This document shows positions 51,444 through 54,418 of a DNA stretch of 54,418 bases, in pieces. The first letter of the stretch is position 1, and each line of letters begins with the position of its first letter. The notes beneath the pieces are model-generated. The model was not told where the DNA came from. It was given only the letters and a program-made list of their open reading frames with translations, and made no database searches. A program made the translations under genes and the position numbers. The stretch is from Aminivibrio sp. Lineage in GTDB: Bacteria; Synergistota; Synergistia; Synergistales; Aminobacteriaceae. Location of the stretch: the NCBI RefSeq assembly GCF_016756745.1, contig NZ_JAESIH010000033.1, positions 1 through 54,418 of the forward strand, given 5' to 3'.

Positions 51444-51950
51444 GTAGTTCTTTTCATCGAGTCTGACGAGCAGACGCTCCCATACCTCCTCGCCGTCCAC
51501 TTCCAGGGTGTGGAGGTGAACGCCCCCCGTCAGGGAGGAGAGAGGTTCCCCTGCGCTCTTCCTGATGGACTCCATGAAACGGGCCACGTCGGCGGGAGTG
51601 GAGAGCATGAGATTGCCGGTGATTTCCCCGTAGAGGGGATGCTCCACGATGACGTTGAGCACCTTCGCCCCGCAGCCCACCATGATCAGGAGCTCCTCCT
51701 CCATGGATTCGTAGTCCCTGTGCCTTGTGACCACGGTCTTCACAAGCTTTCCCGTCCCTTCGGGGCGCATCAGGATATAGCCCCTGGGGGTGGCCGTCAC
51801 GGGAAGGCCTTCCGCCCGGAGCACCGCCATGTCCTGGACGATCACCTGCCTGCTGACGCCGAACCGGGAGGCCAGGTCACTTCCCGTGACCGCCTCTCCC
51901 GCCCCGGAGAGTTCTGCGGCGATCATCCGCCTCCGCTCATCGGTCTTCAT
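51426..51950 (-). CDS. niaR: NiaR-type niacin-responsive repressor
   Basis: I choose ATG 51950, behind AAAGGAGG, giving 174 residues. The N-terminal winged helix reads GSDLASRFGVSRQVIVQD. The C-terminal 3H domain has its conserved histidines in VTRHRDYESMEEELL, VIVEHPLYGE and GGVHLHTLEV. NiaR represses NAD synthesis and niacin uptake genes when niacin is present. It overlaps the hybrid kinase end by 14 bp, so it is read from the same transcript. Confidence 0.9.
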   Translation of the reverse strand: MKTDERRRMIAAELSGAGEAVTGSDLASRFGVSRQVIVQDMAVLRAEGLPVTATPRGYILMRPEGTGKLVKTVVTRHRDYESMEEELLIMVGCGAKVLNVIVEHPLYGEITGNLMLSTPADVARFMESIRKSAGEPLSSLTGGVHLHTLEVDGEEVWERLLVRLDEKNYLPEGK

Positions 51951-54396
51951 GCCGATTCCTCCTTTCACGGACCCGGCCGAGAACATTTCCGAAGTTCCGG
52001 AGTTCCGTCCGGAGGACTTCCGCCATAGGGGCGCCGTTCCCGTCCTCCCGCCACGATTTCTCCGCTCTCCAGGCCGCTGCCCGGACTCTTTCCGCCCCGA
52101 TGTTGGCCGACATCCCCTTCAGGGTGTGGGCGGCCTCAGCCGCCGCCTTCCCGTCCCCCCGCTCTTCCGCGTCTGCCATCCGGTCAAGAATCTCAAGGGC
52201 ATCCTCGAGATATTCCCCCGCAAGAGCATCGAGTTCCTCTCCCTCGATGTTCAGCCTCCGTACGGCTTCTTCCCTGCAGTACACTCCGTCGATTCCTTCC
52301 GCCGGGGCGTCGCTTTGCTCCGGCCTGCGCCGGGACAGATGGATCGAGAGTTTTTCTTCGAGATCCCTGAACCTGACCGGCTTCGGAAGATAATCGTCCA
52401 TTCCTGCGGCCAGACACTTCTCCCGGTCTCCCGGCAGGGCATGGGCCGTCATGGCGATCACGGGAACGGAGCCGTTGCATCCGGTCCATTCCGGGCTCCG
52501 AAGGGCGGATGTGACGTCAAGGCCGTCCTTTCCCGGCATCTGGACGTCCATGAGAACAATGTCAAACCTCTCTGTTTCCAAGATGCGGAGGGCTTCTTCT
52601 CCGTCCGCCGCCCCGGTGACGGAACAGCCGAGCTTCTGCAACATCCGTTCCGCCACCATTCTGTTCACACGGCTGTCGTCGGCAATCAGAACCCTGGCCG
52701 GGAGAAGAGCACTCCGAGAACTTCCCGTCTGTTCAGAGCCGCCGGGGGAACCCTGCCCCTTTCCCCGGTCAGTCTCAGCAGCGGAGAGAACGGCTTCACG
52801 AAAGGGCCCCCGCCGTATCGGGGCGCTTATCCGGCCGGCGAGCCCCTCCCGGAGAAGGTACCCCGTCTCCGGGAATGTCCCCGGGGGGTCTACGGAAAAG
52901 AACAGGGCACCCCTCCGGAGGTCAGCCGGGAGCCGGGTTGGAGCCCAGGCCGCTTCCTTTCTCAGCAGGTCCCGGTCGATGAAAACGGCGCACCGCCCTT
53001 CCCCGTCTCTCCCGAACCGTTTCTCAAGCAGGTTTCTCAGGTCCTCCGGGCTGTCCGCGCTCCGGACGGAACAGAGCCACTTCCCTGCCAGGCCGGACGC
53101 TTCAGCCTGCCAGGAGGCCCCGCCCCCCGCCAGAACCACGGGAAGCCCCATTAGGTGCTGGTCCACCGGCAGGTCTTCCGCCTCGCCGAAGGGTACCCTG
53201 CCGAAGGGCAGTTCGCACCAGAAAACCGATCCGCCGCCGCTGCGGGGGGTCATTCCCAAGGATCCTCCCATGGCCTCCACGAGCCTCCTGCAGATGGAAA
53301 GGCCAAGTCCCGTCCCCCCGAACCGGCGGGTCATGGAAGGATCTCCCTGGGAAAAGGGCTGAAAGAGCGTCCCCGCAGCGTTTTCAGGAACACCGATGCC
53401 CGTGTCGGACACGGAAAAGCGAAGCACGAGACCCTTGATTCCCGAATCCACGGGAGAGACGTCCAGCCGCACCTCACCGGACAGCGTGAATTTCACGGCG
53501 TTCCCCAGGAGGTTCCCCAGTATCTGGCGGGTACGCACCGGGTCGCCCTGCAGGACGGACGGAACGGAAGGGTCCACGGAAAAGGCCGTGTCAAGCCCCT
53601 TTCCCGCTCCCCGAACCGCCGTCTCTGTGACCAGATCTTCCACCATCTCTCTCAAATCGAAGGGGACCGATTCCAGGACAAGCTTTCCCGCCTCAAGCTT
53701 CGACAGGTCGAGGATTTCGTCCACCAGCGACAGCAGGTGTTCGGCGCTCCTCCGTATGGTCTCGGCGCATTCTTCCTGTTCCTTCGGCAAGGGTGAATCC
53801 AGAAGGAGATCGGTCATCCCGAGGATTCCGTTCAGCGGAGTGCGGATTTCGTGGCTCATGTTCGCCAGGAAGGCGCTTTTCACATTTTCCGCCCTTCCGG
53901 CCTCCTCGGCCAGGCCTTCGGCCCGTTTTCTCTCCTCCTCCAGCTCCCTGTTCTTCGCCTCAAGCTCGCTCATAGCCCCGACAAGCTTCTCCTTCGCCCT
54001 TTTCCTTTCCGAGCAGTCCCGATGAACCTCCACCAGGGCAACCGTTTCGCCGTCGGCGTTCCGGACCGGCCGGCTCTTCACCTCGAACCATGCGTCCCTC
54101 TCCGGGATAAACACTTCCCGCAATTGAAACCGCCCCGTTTCAGCCGCAGGCGCAGACAGGCATCCGCTGCAAGGTTCCTGCCTTCCGAGCAGCTCGAAGC
54201 ACCTGCGGCCCTTCCCTTCTTCCTGGGAAACCCCGAGGAAGGCGGCCCCCGCACTGTTGAGATAGAGAATGGTCAGGTTCCTGTCTTTCACCGTAACGAT
54301 GTCGTCCGTTTCTCCGATATAGGAGAGGAGAAAGGAGACCACGTCCTCTCCGGGAAAGGGAATTCCTTCACTTCCGCTCCTCGGGCTGTTTTTCAC
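51937..54396 (-). CDS. Soluble hybrid histidine kinase (PAS-HisKA-HATPase-REC-REC-Hpt)
   Basis: The 819-residue protein starts with GTG 54396 behind GGGAGGTC. A PAS domain (about 15-130) contains C76-SG-C79, and a coiled coil runs to about 170. HisKA has H182 in NMSHEIRTPLNG, HATPase has the N, G1 and G2 boxes (LLGNAVKFT, DTGIGVP, GTGLGLS), a degenerate receiver lies at about 410-545, and a receiver with D617 in IVLMDVQMPGKDG. An Hpt domain with H757 in AHTLKGMSANIG follows. No membrane helix is present, so it senses a cytoplasmic signal. No cognate response regulator gene is in the window. Confidence 0.92.
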   Translation of the reverse strand: MKNSPRSGSEGIPFPGEDVVSFLLSYIGETDDIVTVKDRNLTILYLNSAGAAFLGVSQEEGKGRRCFELLGRQEPCSGCLSAPAAETGRFQLREVFIPERDAWFEVKSRPVRNADGETVALVEVHRDCSERKRAKEKLVGAMSELEAKNRELEEERKRAEGLAEEAGRAENVKSAFLANMSHEIRTPLNGILGMTDLLLDSPLPKEQEECAETIRRSAEHLLSLVDEILDLSKLEAGKLVLESVPFDLREMVEDLVTETAVRGAGKGLDTAFSVDPSVPSVLQGDPVRTRQILGNLLGNAVKFTLSGEVRLDVSPVDSGIKGLVLRFSVSDTGIGVPENAAGTLFQPFSQGDPSMTRRFGGTGLGLSICRRLVEAMGGSLGMTPRSGGGSVFWCELPFGRVPFGEAEDLPVDQHLMGLPVVLAGGGASWQAEASGLAGKWLCSVRSADSPEDLRNLLEKRFGRDGEGRCAVFIDRDLLRKEAAWAPTRLPADLRRGALFFSVDPPGTFPETGYLLREGLAGRISAPIRRGPFREAVLSAAETDRGKGQGSPGGSEQTGSSRSALLPARVLIADDSRVNRMVAERMLQKLGCSVTGAADGEEALRILETERFDIVLMDVQMPGKDGLDVTSALRSPEWTGCNGSVPVIAMTAHALPGDREKCLAAGMDDYLPKPVRFRDLEEKLSIHLSRRRPEQSDAPAEGIDGVYCREEAVRRLNIEGEELDALAGEYLEDALEILDRMADAEERGDGKAAAEAAHTLKGMSANIGAERVRAAAWRAEKSWREDGNGAPMAEVLRTELRNFGNVLGRVRERRNRHEDR

Positions 54397-54418
54397 AGGT
54401 CTGACCTCCCTTCCGCGG

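Noticed and set aside
1-54418. CRISPR array, prophage or defence island
   Set aside because: No regularly spaced short repeats, no phage structural genes and no nuclease or toxin genes of known defence types are present.

Overview
The window is GC-rich (roughly 60% by eye), gene-dense bacterial chromosomal DNA. Gene content and order suggest an anaerobic, flagellated, amino-acid-fermenting bacterium, most likely of the Synergistota. The clues are a Firmicutes-like flagellar cluster with CodY beside HslUV, IorAB for aromatic 2-oxoacid oxidation, a tripartite tricarboxylate-type transporter, and heavy use of GTG/TTG starts behind strong GGAGG ribosome sites. The phylum is an inference; no rRNA gene is present.

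Region 1 (1-25010, minus strand) is a flagellar and motility superoperon. In transcription order it runs flgB, flgC | fliE, fliF, fliG, fliH, fliI, fliJ, a lytic transglycosylase, a MotE-like chaperone gene, fliK, flgD, flgE, flbD, motA, motB, fliL, fliM, fliY, cheY, fliO, fliP, fliQ, fliR, flhB, flhA, flhF, flhG and a PilZ (c-di-GMP) protein cut by the window edge. Many junctions are ATGA/GTGA overlaps, so translation is probably coupled. A terminator followed directly by a promoter splits flgBC from fliE onward.

Region 2 (25074-39370, minus) is a housekeeping block feeding into the flagellar genes: lepB, rbgA, rnhB, a FliK-like gene, a FlhB C-domain gene, yraN, comM, dprA, a small Smg/DUF494-like gene, topA, trmFO, xerC, hslV, hslU, codY. 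This closely matches the Bacillus order rbgA-rnhB-ylqG-ylqH-...-dprA-topA-trmFO-codV-clpQ-clpY-codY-flgB.

Region 3 (39453-42948, minus) holds an orphan prepilin-like gene, iorB, iorA and a hotdog thioesterase behind a good sigma-A-type promoter. Region 4 (42963-45295) carries two 256-bp near-identical inverted-repeat elements (MITE-like) flanking a CoA-binding protein gene, tRNA-Ser(UGA) and a fumarylacetoacetate-hydrolase-family gene.

Region 5 (45296-48980, plus) has an orphan phoU followed by a complete TctC-TctB-TctA transporter and a terminator. Region 6 holds an mgtE Mg2+ channel gene broken by an internal deletion (plus), then a minus-strand set of a hybrid histidine kinase, the niacin repressor NiaR and a PfoR/PTS_EIIC_2 membrane protein. 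A palindrome over a promoter just upstream of the membrane protein suggests a NiaR-controlled, possibly niacin-importing, unit.

The most interesting items are the NiaR-palindrome-EIIC unit coupled to a hybrid kinase, the MITE-like pair, FlhB with NPTR instead of NPTH beside a free-standing FlhB C-domain, the mgtE deletion, and the palindromic operator at phoU. I found no CRISPR array, prophage, or toxin or defence system.
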